Positions 1 through 6,785 are shown, numbered from the stretch's first letter. The stretch: 16,586 nt of DNA from Helicobacteraceae bacterium (GCA_030596305.1 JAUVKK010000002.1:1-16586), one strand, 5' to 3'. The notes: generated by a model not told the origin, from the sequence alone. A program made the numbers and translations.

Positions 1-85
1 ATGTGAGGATGTATGTCCAAAGGATCTGCCGCTGCAAAGTAAGATCGCGTATCTTCGTCGAAAGATGGTCGAAATAGGGAAGTAA
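1..85 (+). CDS. frdB: Fumarate reductase iron-sulfur subunit, C-terminal end (partial)
   Basis: The reading frame from base 2 runs 27 codons to TAA at 83-85 and begins inside a gene cut by the window edge. The peptide starts CEDVCPKDLPLQSKIA and ends LRRKMVEIGK. This matches, from memory, the end of the Wolinella succinogenes FrdB protein, which reads CHDVCPKNLPLQSKIA and then YLRRKMV. The CxxxCP motif supplies the last cysteines of the iron-sulfur clusters of the quinol:fumarate reductase Fe-S subunit. FrdB passes electrons between the membrane FrdC haem subunit and the FAD site of FrdA, in anaerobic respiration or the reductive TCA cycle. In this phylum the order is usually frdC-frdA-frdB, so the missing upstream sequence probably holds those genes. 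It converges with sdhABE. Confidence 0.9.
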   Translation, partial: CEDVCPKDLPLQSKIAYLRRKMVEIGK

Positions 86-114
86 TCTATAGATTATTTA
101 TCTTAGTTGATCTC

Positions 115-140
115 GTCATTCCGGGCTTGACCCGGAATCT
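115..140. repeat. Short palindromic intergenic repeat (GC-rich)
   Basis: ATTCCGGG (118-125) and CCCGGAAT (131-138) form a perfect 8-base inverted repeat around the loop CTTGA, flanked by GTC and CT. From memory, almost the same palindrome occurs as a dispersed intergenic repeat in many unrelated bacteria. It lies 33 bases after the frdB stop and is far richer in G+C than its surroundings. It could also act as a weak bidirectional terminator, but the T-rich sequence only starts about ten bases later. Confidence 0.65.
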
Positions 141-196
141 ACAAGTTTCTTAGTCTTTTCTATTTTTTTGTACTATCAACCTTTATTGACTACACC

Positions 197-270
197 TTTC
201 TCTTTTTACTCCGCTAAAAAGAGAAACAGAAAAAGCTCTCGAATCGGCTTCGAGGTCGGTAGCTACCGAC
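197..270. repeat. Three adjacent perfect hairpins (candidate repeat or structured RNA)
   Basis: Three inverted repeats follow one another. A perfect 12-bp stem with a 6-base loop (197-208 with 215-226; TTTCTCTTTTTA with TAAAAAGAGAAA). A 6-bp stem, CTCGAA with TTCGAG, around TCGGC (238-254). Directly abutting it, the uninterrupted 16-base palindrome GTCGGTAGCTACCGAC (255-270). No open reading frame explains them. The layout resembles palindromic mobile repeats (MITE or REP type) or a folded RNA. Confidence 0.6.
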
Positions 271-380
271 TACTTTCACTTCGCTCGTTCTATCACTAAA
301 AACGACAAAACTCCCTACGGTCAGACAATGCCGTTTTATTAACGTTCCTTCACTCTCTGCATTCAACTCTGCAGATGCTT

Positions 381-472
381 CGAACAGAGCTCAAGTGGTA
401 ACGCATTGATTAATTTGAAAGCTTACGCTTTCATCCCTGTTCGCACAACCTCCCAGCATTAGCTACTTGAGC
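381..472. repeat. Interlocking inverted repeats with central hairpin
   Basis: CGAACAG (381-387) pairs with CTGTTCG (437-443), and GCTCAAGT (389-396) pairs with ACTTGAGC (465-472). The order is a-b-a'-b', a pseudoknot topology if transcribed. Between the arms a perfect hairpin GAAAGC-TTAC-GCTTTC sits at 417-432. Nothing here codes for a recognisable protein. Confidence 0.4.
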
Positions 473-546
473 CGTATCAGTATAAAGAACAATGACTTGA
501 CTGCTTTAGAGATTGAATATTTATGTCTAAAGAACAGCGTCTCTCT

Positions 547-590
547 CTTTTTCTCGAAAACTATCTCTCTGACGCGACAGAGAGAAAAAG
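547..590. repeat. Nested or alternative hairpin, second copy of the 197-226 layout
   Basis: TCTCTCTG (564-571) and CAGAGAGA (578-585) form a perfect 8-bp stem with loop ACGCGA. CTTTTTCTC (547-555) can pair instead with GAGAAAAAG (582-590), overlapping the first stem. On the minus strand, CTTTTTCT is followed by a stem with a C/G-containing 6-base loop, the same arrangement as at 197-234 but with different stem bases. Confidence 0.45.
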
Positions 591-716
591 TTCGGTCTAT
601 CACAGTTTAAAATAAGAGGGAATTTAAAATTGAGATGAATTTGAATGTATCACTATTCAAGATAGTTACAATTAAATGTAGAGAAAAATTATTTAGTCAA
701 AAGAAAAGAAGAGGGT

Positions 717-734
717 GTATCACCGAAGTGATAC
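717..734 (-). terminator. Probable terminator of the sdhABE operon
   Basis: On the minus strand, just after the sdhE stop, GTATCAC-TTCG-GTGATAC forms a perfect 7-bp stem closed by a UUCG tetraloop, an especially stable loop in RNA. It is followed by ACCCTCTTCTTTTCTTTTG, a pyrimidine-rich rather than pure U tract. Position (12 bases past the stop) and stability suggest a terminator or 3'-end stabiliser; the imperfect T-run leaves some doubt. Confidence 0.55.
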
Positions 735-745
735 GGGGTGTGTGA

Positions 746-1627
746 TTATACGAAGTCTACTTCAGTAACGTGATGTTTAAGACCAAGTTCATCAGCTGAG
801 CAACCAAGTGCAAGACCGATCATCTGCTGCATGTGTAGAACAGGCATCTTCACTTCACGACCGATAGCTGCAGAAGCGTGATGATGCTGTGTATCTAGCT
901 TAAGATGACATAGAGGACAAGGTGTGACCATCCAGTCAGCATTCTGATCCATAGCGCCAGCAAGTGCGTTACCTGTTAGAGTAGCAGCAGTCTTAGGTGC
1001 TTGAAGCTCTGCGTGGAAACCACAACATTTGTTCTTCTCATCATAATCAACATTCTTACCGCCACACGCGATGATAAGATCGTCGAGTGAGGTAGGGTTG
1101 TATGGGTTCTCCGGTGTCTTGTGAGACTCGTTCTGAAGCTCAGAAGGGCGGATGTTATGACAACCGTAAAATGGTGCGATGTTGAACTGGCTAAGTGGCT
1201 TAACAACCATCTCTTTGATCTTATCAAGACCGAAATCATCGATGATCGCATATAAGAAATGTGTTACTAGTGATGTACCTTTATACTCAAGGCCAACTTC
1301 ACCAAGTTTTTCATTGACACGTGCTTTTAACTCAGCATTGTTGTCAAGACGATGCTTGGTCATTGCTGTGTTTAACTGACAAGTATTACAGATTGTTACC
1401 ATTGTAAGACCATGCTTCTCAGCATACGCGATGTTACGTGCGTTTAGTACTAGTGACAAAAAGTCATCATAGTCCTGCAGGTGAGAAGCACCACAACATG
1501 ATGCTTCTGTCAGTTCGATAAGTTCAATATCAAGTTTTTTAGCGACAGCCATAGTTGACATCATCTGCTCAGGAGTTGACTCTTTAGCGGTACATCCTGT
1601 AAATAGTGCATATTTCAATTTAGACAT
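746..1627 (-). CDS. sdhE: Non-classical succinate dehydrogenase/fumarate reductase subunit E (HdrB-like, two CCG domains)
   Basis: This 293-residue protein is the anchor subunit of the SdhABE (type E) complex. It replaces the haem-containing membrane subunits C and D and resembles subunit B of heterodisulfide reductase. Two complete cysteine signatures are visible. The first uses C12, C44-C45-G and C80xxC83; the second uses C156, C201-C202-G and C237xxC240. These spacings fit the CCG motif (C-x31-39-CC-x35-36-CxxC); the first CC-CxxC gap here is 34 residues, and the second C-CC gap is 44. In this family CCG motifs bind a non-cubane [4Fe-4S] cluster. There is no transmembrane helix, so membrane attachment is presumably by amphipathic segments. 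It is the last gene of sdhA-sdhB-sdhE; AGGAG lies six bases before the ATG, eight bases after the sdhB stop. The homologue in Wolinella is also called MfrE. Confidence 0.88.
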   Translation of the reverse strand: MSKLKYALFTGCTAKESTPEQMMSTMAVAKKLDIELIELTEASCCGASHLQDYDDFLSLVLNARNIAYAEKHGLTMVTICNTCQLNTAMTKHRLDNNAELKARVNEKLGEVGLEYKGTSLVTHFLYAIIDDFGLDKIKEMVVKPLSQFNIAPFYGCHNIRPSELQNESHKTPENPYNPTSLDDLIIACGGKNVDYDEKNKCCGFHAELQAPKTAATLTGNALAGAMDQNADWMVTPCPLCHLKLDTQHHHASAAIGREVKMPVLHMQQMIGLALGCSADELGLKHHVTEVDFV

Positions 1628-1635
1628 ACTGACTC

Positions 1636-2616
1636 CTAATATTTCGTTGTTGAAGATGATTTGATAAGTTTTTGAATCTCATCAAGGTTATCTGATTTTG
1701 GCATGTTCCAAGGCATAACGATCTTACCTTTTTTGAACATCTGTAGTGCAACAGGAATATGTTTAACAATACTTGGACCCTCAGAATAAAGTACCAACTG
1801 ACCTTCATCAAGAAGACCATGCTTTTTAATAGAGTGTGCAAAACCAACAGCGTGACGCTCAGCAACACCATTTTTGTAGACTTTATCTTTAAAGATCATC
1901 TGGTGAAGACTTGTGATTTTCTCAATAGGATTGATCTCTTTTGGACATGCTTCAGCACATTCAAAACATTTAACACAGTCCCAAACACCTTGGTCTGGAA
2001 GTGCAACTGTTTCAAGACGTTCAATGTGTGATTCATCACGAATATCAGCTTCGAAACGGTATGCTTTTACAAAAGCTGCCGGCCCGATGAACTGCTCATT
2101 GATCTCAACAACAGGACAAGCGTAGTGACAAGCACCACACTGAATACAGAGGTCTGCTTCCATAATACGGTCGTTCTCTTCTACAGAGACTGTACATTCC
2201 ATCTCTGGATGCTCTTCAATCTTACTGTTAAGGTAAGGCTTGACTTGGGCATGTTTCTCCCAGAAGTCACTTTTATCAATGATCATATCTTTGACAGCAC
2301 GTTTTGTACTTTGAGGCTCAATGATGAGCTCATCGCCAAACGTCTCTGTTAGCTCATGTAGATTTACTTTACAAGCTAACGTTGCTTTACCGTTTACGGT
2401 AATAGCACAGGCACCACAGATGCCGTGACGACAACTTCTTCTATATGAAAAAGAACCATCAATGTCCCACTTGATACGGTCTAGAATATCGAGTACAACT
2501 TCCTCTGAAGTGACTTCCATCTTGTACTCTTTGTACGTTGGCAGGTAGTCTGTCTCCGAGTTAAAACGAAATACTTTGAATGTGACATCTTTTGTTATTA
2601 TTGAATTGTTATCCAC
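1636..2616 (-). CDS. sdhB: Non-classical succinate dehydrogenase/fumarate reductase iron-sulfur subunit B
   Basis: This 326-residue protein carries electrons between the flavin of SdhA and the CCG subunit SdhE. A [2Fe-2S] ferredoxin-like domain binds through C62, C67, C70 and C82. Two four-cysteine motifs follow in the C-terminal half: CIQCGACHYACP (C157, C160, C163, C167) and CVKCFECAEACP (C214, C217, C220, C224). Classical SdhB/FrdB proteins lack the second cysteine of the last motif and bind a [3Fe-4S] cluster. The extra C217 is typical of type E enzymes and predicts a [4Fe-4S] cluster there. The C-terminal extension after residue about 240 is longer than in classical FrdB. The gene starts nine bases after the sdhA stop, with AAGGAG as ribosome binding site, so the two are co-transcribed. 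Confidence 0.92.
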   Translation of the reverse strand: MDNNSIITKDVTFKVFRFNSETDYLPTYKEYKMEVTSEEVVLDILDRIKWDIDGSFSYRRSCRHGICGACAITVNGKATLACKVNLHELTETFGDELIIEPQSTKRAVKDMIIDKSDFWEKHAQVKPYLNSKIEEHPEMECTVSVEENDRIMEADLCIQCGACHYACPVVEINEQFIGPAAFVKAYRFEADIRDESHIERLETVALPDQGVWDCVKCFECAEACPKEINPIEKITSLHQMIFKDKVYKNGVAERHAVGFAHSIKKHGLLDEGQLVLYSEGPSIVKHIPVALQMFKKGKIVMPWNMPKSDNLDEIQKLIKSSSTTKY

Positions 2617-2625
2617 GTCGTCTCC

Positions 2626-4338
2626 TTAGTATGTTCTTGCTTTAAGCTCATGTTTGCCAAGAACGACATCCATGTAGTCCAGTGAGATCTCACCGTTTTC
2701 ATCCATATAAGCCATAGTGTGCTTAAGGAAGTTCTCATCATCACGTTTGTCAAAGTCTTCACGATAGTGAGCACCACGGCTCTCTTTACGTGCTAATGCA
2801 GACTCAACAATAAAGAGTGAATAGTCAAGCATGTGACCAAACTCGATCGCTTCTTGAAGCTCAGTATTGAAAATCTTAGACTTGTCGTCAATACGGATGT
2901 TTTTATAACGTTCACGAAGTACTTTGACATTCTCGACTTGCAATTTAAGTGTCTTTTCTGTACGGAAAACACCTGCATTGTCAGTCATACCTTGCTGTAG
3001 TTCGTGGCGAAGATGTGGAACACGCTCAGCACCATTGTTAGTCAGAACCCACTCCATCTCAGCGACCATACGATCAGCATCTTTTTCAGTAGCGACTTTA
3101 AGCTCGATACCATCAATGTCTTTAACCATAGATTTACCAACAAAACGTCCAAAAAGCATCGCTTCAAGAACTGAGTTAGCACCTAAACGGTTAGCACCGT
3201 GAACAGATACACAAGAACACTCACCAGCAGCGTAGAAACCTTCTACAAACTCTGTGTTGTTTTTACGAACATGTCCATCAATGTCACAAGGGATACCACC
3301 CATAGAGTAGTGCGCTGTTGCAGAGATAAGGATCGGTTCTTTGATCATGTCTAGACCTAAGAATGTAATAGCAAGATCACGAAGCTCAGGCAGACGCTCT
3401 AAAATAAGATCAGCACCAAGGTGTGTTAGGTCAATAAAGACAGCGTCTTTACGAGGACCTACACCACGACCTTCACGAATCTCTTGGATAATAGCACGGG
3501 CAACAACGTCACGAGATGCAAGCTCCATAGCGTTGGGTGCGTACTTTGTCATAAAGCGCTCACCCTCTGAGTTAAAGAGTTGACCACCTTCACCACGTGC
3601 TGCTTCAGAGATAAGAACACCATTTCCAGAAAGACCTGATGGGTGGAACTGAACAAACTCCATGTCTTCAAGAGGAAGACCATGACGTGCAACGATACTT
3701 AGACCATCACCCGTATTTGCATGCGCGTTAGAGTTGATCTTAAATGAACGTGCGTAACCACCCGTTGCAAAAAGTACTGACTTCGCATTGATGATAACTT
3801 TTTCCATGTTACGGATGTTGAATGCAACAACACCATACGCTTTGCCATCTTCGTAAAGGATGTCAGCAGCATACCACTCATCCCAGTACTCAACACCTTC
3901 GCGGAAAGCCTGCTCGTACATTGTTTGAAGCAGTGTAAGACCGGTACGGTCTTTTGCATAACATGCACGTGGAGACGATTGCCCACCAAATGGACGTTGC
4001 GCGATCTTACCGTTCTCTTGACGAGAAAAGACAGCACCCATACGTTCAGCCCAGCGAATTGTTTCCGGAGCATTTTCACACATAAACGCAACAGCATCTT
4101 GGTCTGCTAAATAGTCAGAACCTTTAACCGTGTCGAATTCGTGTAGTTCAACACTGTCCTCATCGCTAAATGCGGCGTTAACACCACCTTGTGCTGCACC
4201 TGAGTGTGAGCGTAGTGGGTGTAGTTTTGTGATAACTGCAACTTTTTTGCCAGCCTTTTGTAGTTCACGCGCTGCTGCATTACCAGCAAGACCCGCTCCG
4301 ACAATAACTGCATCATAAGTATGAATAGTAATACTCAT
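2626..4338 (-). CDS. sdhA: Succinate dehydrogenase/fumarate reductase flavoprotein subunit A, cytoplasmic type
   Basis: This 570-residue flavoprotein interconverts succinate and fumarate. It begins with a Rossmann dinucleotide motif, [10 protein letters not shown] (residues 13-22). It then has [10 protein letters not shown] (43-52), where H45 is the expected covalent FAD attachment site. Substrate-site residues fit the family: HPSG with H232, ARGEGG with R248, RDVVAR with R281, HYSMGG with H343 and NRLGANS with R384. The protein starts directly with the FAD-binding strand. There is no twin-arginine signal, so it should act in the cytoplasm, in contrast to the Tat-exported MfrA of Wolinella and Campylobacter. 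It heads sdhABE; GAAGGA precedes the ATG, a TATAAT box lies about 95 bases upstream, and the leader contains a long hairpin. Confidence 0.94.
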   Translation of the reverse strand: MSITIHTYDAVIVGAGLAGNAAARELQKAGKKVAVITKLHPLRSHSGAAQGGVNAAFSDEDSVELHEFDTVKGSDYLADQDAVAFMCENAPETIRWAERMGAVFSRQENGKIAQRPFGGQSSPRACYAKDRTGLTLLQTMYEQAFREGVEYWDEWYAADILYEDGKAYGVVAFNIRNMEKVIINAKSVLFATGGYARSFKINSNAHANTGDGLSIVARHGLPLEDMEFVQFHPSGLSGNGVLISEAARGEGGQLFNSEGERFMTKYAPNAMELASRDVVARAIIQEIREGRGVGPRKDAVFIDLTHLGADLILERLPELRDLAITFLGLDMIKEPILISATAHYSMGGIPCDIDGHVRKNNTEFVEGFYAAGECSCVSVHGANRLGANSVLEAMLFGRFVGKSMVKDIDGIELKVATEKDADRMVAEMEWVLTNNGAERVPHLRHELQQGMTDNAGVFRTEKTLKLQVENVKVLRERYKNIRIDDKSKIFNTELQEAIEFGHMLDYSLFIVESALARKESRGAHYREDFDKRDDENFLKHTMAYMDENGEISLDYMDVVLGKHELKARTY

Positions 4339-4367
4339 TAACCGTCCTTCAATAGAGTGTACTTAAA

Positions 4368-4417
4368 GCACTTCCAGCTCATCTAACATTTTACAGTGTT
4401 AGCTCAATTGGAAGTGC
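4368..4417 (-). promoter_or_regulatory. Long hairpin in the sdhABE mRNA leader
   Basis: GCACTTCCA (4368-4376) and TGGAAGTGC (4409-4417) pair perfectly over 9 bp, and inside them CTAACA (4383-4388) pairs with TGTTAG (4397-4402). If transcription starts near 4426, the hairpin is at the 5' end of the sdhA message. The ribosome binding site (about 4344-4350) stays free. A 5' stabiliser or protein/ligand-binding leader is possible. It lacks a U-run on the minus strand, so it is not a simple attenuator. Confidence 0.5.
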
Positions 4418-4432
4418 CCGTAATAAAAGGCG

Positions 4433-4438
4433 ATTATA
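4433..4438 (-). promoter_or_regulatory. sdhA: -10 box of the sdhABE promoter
   Basis: The minus strand reads GCTATAATCG, a perfect TATAAT box about 95 bases before the sdhA start. No good TTGACA box lies 16-18 bases upstream (best is AACTTA). This is normal for sigma-70 promoters of Campylobacterota, where an AT-rich upstream region replaces the -35 box. Predicted start of transcription is around 4426. Confidence 0.6.
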
Positions 4439-4519
4439 GCGTTTAATCACATGAATAAGTTTAAAGGCAAAAGGAGATGGGGCAAACTGACACTATTTAG
4501 GCATCAGTTGGTAAGGAGT

Positions 4520-4555
4520 GGGAAAATAAGTAGCAATTATCTCTTAGTGCTACTT
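4520..4555 (-). terminator. Probable terminator of the GGDEF-like gene
   Basis: AAGTAGCA and TGCTACTT form a perfect 8-bp stem (4528-4535 with 4548-4555) with a 12-base loop. It overlaps the stop codon of the gene and is followed on the minus strand by ATTTTCCC. The stem is only moderately GC-rich and the T-run is short, so the call is moderate. Confidence 0.5.
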
Positions 4556-5761
4556 CAGTACGGCATTTTTATCGCGAAGTTGAGCGATACGGTTTCCACC
4601 ATGTTGTATAGACATAGAGAGTACTTTGTTAGCTTTTGTGACGACTTCGTCCAGGCTTTGAGTAGACATTTTCTGTACAAAACCGCCACTTATCGTAACT
4701 GTTAGGTTCTTGCCGTCTGCAGTTTTAAACGGGGTCTCTTCGATACTTTTTCGAATAAGCTCACAATCATTGATCGCACTGGTCTTGTCTTGGCGAGAGA
4801 GCAAGATGCTAAACTGATTATGGTCAATACGTCCTATTATATCATTGTGCTGGCGATAAAGAGAGAGCATAAAACTTACCTTTTTCAAGATAGTCTCTGA
4901 GAAGTCCTGTGAATACTGCATCTCTAATTCATCGAGCTTATCAATGGAAAAGATACAAATAGCGGTGTAGTTGCCAGCTTTTTGTCTTTTTTTATCACTG
5001 TAATCATGTACAAAACCTTTGTAGTTACTGATGCCGGTAACCATATCAAGGTAAGCGGGGTTTTGAGTAACAGGTGCTTTTGTTGTGCGACCCATATGTT
5101 TAGAGATCGTGTCAGCTTCAGCAGTACTGAAGCCTGCAGTCTCATCTTGATCAAGTGTATGTAATGAGTTGATGTCACTTTGAATCAGGTTAAGACGGCG
5201 TGAGACCCAAAATGAACTATACAAGATAAGTAGCATCAGAGCGATACCAAGTGCCATCTGTATTATAAAGCGTCTTTTTTCAAAGGTGCTGTTATGAGAG
5301 GTGATAACGTTGATCTGCGTTATTAAAGCTTCATACGTCTTTGTAAACTGTTCTTTACGCGTTTGAAGTTCTTTCTCATCAATCTGTTCTTGTGTAAACC
5401 AATCTCCTGCAGCAGTATTAAAATCATTAATAGCGTATTGCAGTTTTGTAATGTTGTTTTGGTAGTTATGCTCTTTTGAGTACTTGTTGATATAGTCATA
5501 ATCATAAAAACCTGAAAGAGCTTCCCCCTCATGTTTCAACATCGTATTACTTCCGCGATACTGAATGTTTGAAAGATCCAGGTCCTTGCGGTCCAGGTTA
5601 TATACGGCAGTTGCAAGTTCTCTCTGTTTTTGCAGGTTTTCCAATTTGTAAAACGATGCGTATTCACTTAGGATAGTGGCTACAAGAAGTACGACTAATA
5701 ACAGTGTAAATGTAAGTAGAGACTTTATTGTGCCAAAAATCTTAACGATTGAGAGTTGCAT
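4550..5761 (-). CDS. Membrane protein with degenerate GGDEF (diguanylate cyclase-like) domain
   Basis: The protein has 403 residues. A first membrane helix lies at about 14-32, then a periplasmic segment of about 130 residues (33-164) that looks helical, a second helix at about 165-185, and a cytoplasmic GGDEF-fold domain at about 238-396. Fold landmarks are DMVTGISNYKGF (standing for the usual DxLTGLxNRRxF), the strand AICIFSIDKLDEL, and the C-terminal TISGGFVQ. The catalytic signature GGDEF is replaced by DHNQF (313-317). The first metal-binding Asp of the DxD pair appears to be Ser272, while D274 is kept. No RxxD inhibitory-site motif is visible before DHNQF. It is therefore unlikely to make cyclic di-GMP and could bind a nucleotide or act as a regulator. 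The extracytoplasmic domain was not recognised. It is monocistronic, with AAGGT seven bases before the ATG. Confidence 0.75.
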   Translation of the reverse strand: MQLSIVKIFGTIKSLLTFTLLLVVLLVATILSEYASFYKLENLQKQRELATAVYNLDRKDLDLSNIQYRGSNTMLKHEGEALSGFYDYDYINKYSKEHNYQNNITKLQYAINDFNTAAGDWFTQEQIDEKELQTRKEQFTKTYEALITQINVITSHNSTFEKRRFIIQMALGIALMLLILYSSFWVSRRLNLIQSDINSLHTLDQDETAGFSTAEADTISKHMGRTTKAPVTQNPAYLDMVTGISNYKGFVHDYSDKKRQKAGNYTAICIFSIDKLDELEMQYSQDFSETILKKVSFMLSLYRQHNDIIGRIDHNQFSILLSRQDKTSAINDCELIRKSIEETPFKTADGKNLTVTISGGFVQKMSTQSLDEVVTKANKVLSMSIQHGGNRIAQLRDKNAVLK

Positions 5762-5882
5762 TTTGAACCTTATTGTCGAAATGTTAATTTATGTTTATGT
5801 GCATTTTATTGTTAATGGGTTTAATAGTGACTTAAAAAAAAGTAATATTTCTAGCAGTTACACAATTGACGGTTGATTTGGA

Positions 5883-5888
5883 TAAAAT
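5883..5888 (+). promoter_or_regulatory. Possible -10 box of the thiL-truD-psd operon
   Basis: GGATAAAATAC contains TAAAAT, one mismatch from TATAAT, 28 bases before the thiL start. It sits in a very AT-rich stretch. The TTGACG at 5866-5871 is too close (11 bases) to serve as its -35 box. Confidence 0.4.
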
Positions 5889-5905
5889 ACAGATAAAAAT
5901 ATTAA

Positions 5906-5913
5906 AAGAAGAG
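5906..5913 (+). promoter_or_regulatory. thiL: Ribosome binding site deciding the GTG start of thiL
   Basis: AAGAAGAG ends two bases before GTG (5916-5918). The ATG at 5914-5916 is followed immediately by TGA, so the in-frame GTG is the only sensible start that keeps the N-terminal GDDGAV region. Confidence 0.55.
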
Positions 5914-5915
5914 AT

Positions 5916-6740
5916 GTGAACGTCGAAAGTTATTTTATTAAGCTCTTTTCTGCACACACCAGTCATATTGGTGATGATGGAGCTGTTGTCGGCCAAACTG
6001 TCTATAGTAATGATGCTTTTTGCGAAGATGTCCACTTTAGACGTACCTGGATGACGTTAAGACAGATCGCGTATAAAGCAATGCTGATCAATATCTCTGA
6101 TGCAGTAGCAATGAATGCCAAAGCAAACTACGCACTGCTCAGTGTTGCCATACCATCGCGTTATTCGCTATATGACCTCAGAGAGTTGCATGCCGGGTTT
6201 CAAGAAGCGGCAGACGAGTATGGCGTGGAGATCATTGGCGGGGACACCGTCTCTAATAGAAAACTGGATATCTCTATAACGATCATCTCACACAGTGATC
6301 GTCCTTTACGCCGTGATGGTCTTAAAAAAGGTGACCTTCTTGCTTATACCGGAGATATAGGTAAAAGTGCGCGAGACTTGGGCTATCTCCTTAACGGCGG
6401 TAAAGTCCATTCACGTTCAAAATTTGTCCGTTTTCCTTTACGCAGTGCGTTTATTGCAGACGCCACGAAGTCGCTTTCATGCGGTATGGATATATCCGAC
6501 GGGCTTGGCAGTGATCTTGAGCGGCTTCATAGCTTAAATAGGGTAGGATTCCGCTTTAATAAACCTATAGATAAAAAGCTCTTTTGCAGTGGTGAAGAGT
6601 ATGAGATGTTGGTTGGATTCAACCCTCGACATCGTAAAAAACTCATTCGAATCGCTGCTAAAAACCGTACACCTTTGCACATCTTTGCCAAAGCGAAACG
6701 AACATCGTATAAAAACTGCTGTAAAGCACACCACTTTTAG
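5916..6740 (+). CDS. thiL: Thiamine-monophosphate kinase
   Basis: ThiL phosphorylates thiamine monophosphate to thiamine diphosphate with ATP, the last step of cofactor synthesis in the cytoplasm. The family motifs appear in order: IGDDGAV (18-24, metal and nucleotide binding), CEDVHFR (36-42), NISDAVAMNAK (59-69), IGGDTVS (107-113), GMDISDGLGSD (190-200) and SGEEYEML (225-232). At 274 residues it is shorter than the E. coli enzyme (about 325), with a compact C-terminus, but no key motif is lost. The start is GTG: an AAGAAGAG ribosome site lies directly upstream, and the overlapping ATG at 5914 reads straight into a stop. It heads an operon with truD and psd. From memory, the thiL-truD neighbourhood also occurs in Campylobacter jejuni. 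Confidence 0.92.
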   Translation: MNVESYFIKLFSAHTSHIGDDGAVVGQTVYSNDAFCEDVHFRRTWMTLRQIAYKAMLINISDAVAMNAKANYALLSVAIPSRYSLYDLRELHAGFQEAADEYGVEIIGGDTVSNRKLDISITIISHSDRPLRRDGLKKGDLLAYTGDIGKSARDLGYLLNGGKVHSRSKFVRFPLRSAFIADATKSLSCGMDISDGLGSDLERLHSLNRVGFRFNKPIDKKLFCSGEEYEMLVGFNPRHRKKLIRIAAKNRTPLHIFAKAKRTSYKNCCKAHHF

Positions 6741-6760
6741 ACTCAAAGTATATTTTGAGT
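6741..6760 (+). other. Perfect hairpin between thiL and truD
   Basis: ACTCAAA (6741-6747) and TTTGAGT (6754-6760) form a 7-bp stem with a 6-base loop, starting on the base after the thiL stop. Only two T residues follow, so it is more likely an mRNA processing or stability element, or a leaky terminator, than a full terminator. Confidence 0.45.
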
Positions 6761-6785
6761 TTAGCCATTTAATTAGGATAAATTT

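Larger units (their letters stand above)
86..745. other. Long non-coding interval rich in palindromes between convergent frdB and sdhE
   Basis: This 660-base gap between the two convergent stop codons holds no convincing gene on either strand. It contains a dense set of perfect inverted repeats: TAATCTATAGATTA at 83-96, a GC-rich palindrome at 118-138, three hairpins in a row at 197-226, 238-254 and 255-270, a 16-base hairpin at 417-432, two interlocking longer-range inverted repeats within 381-472, a hairpin at 564-585 and one at 717-734. Such density is unlike the other intergenic regions of the window. It suggests a dispersed repeat or mobile-element remnant, or a structured RNA; which one cannot be decided from one copy. 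Confidence 0.7.

Noticed and set aside
197..590. CRISPR array
   Set aside because: The repeats differ in sequence and spacing, there are only a few, and no cas gene is present.
180..600. Possible gene remnant on either strand of the palindrome-rich interval
   Set aside because: All six frames are broken by frequent stops and no stretch resembles a transposase, toxin or other known protein. The hairpins explain the region better.
976..1251. Open frame of 91 codons on the minus strand inside sdhE
   Set aside because: It lies in another frame of the well-supported sdhE gene, has unusual composition (Ser/Arg/Leu/Thr-rich) and no ribosome site or family features.
3699..4097. Open frame of 132 codons on the minus strand within sdhA
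   Set aside because: It is a shifted-frame shadow of sdhA; codon use and composition are not those of a protein gene.
4368..4417. Terminator for the opposite strand
   Set aside because: No T-run follows the stem on either strand, and its position just after a TATAAT box fits a leader better.
4451..4705. 84-codon open frame on the plus strand between sdhA and the GGDEF-like gene
   Set aside because: Half of it is antisense to the GGDEF-like gene, it has no good ribosome site, and its start lies in the sdhA promoter region. Composition does not look coding.
5866..5888. TTGACG and TAAAAT as a -35/-10 pair before thiL
   Set aside because: The spacing is 11 bases, too short for sigma-70; only the -10-like box is kept.
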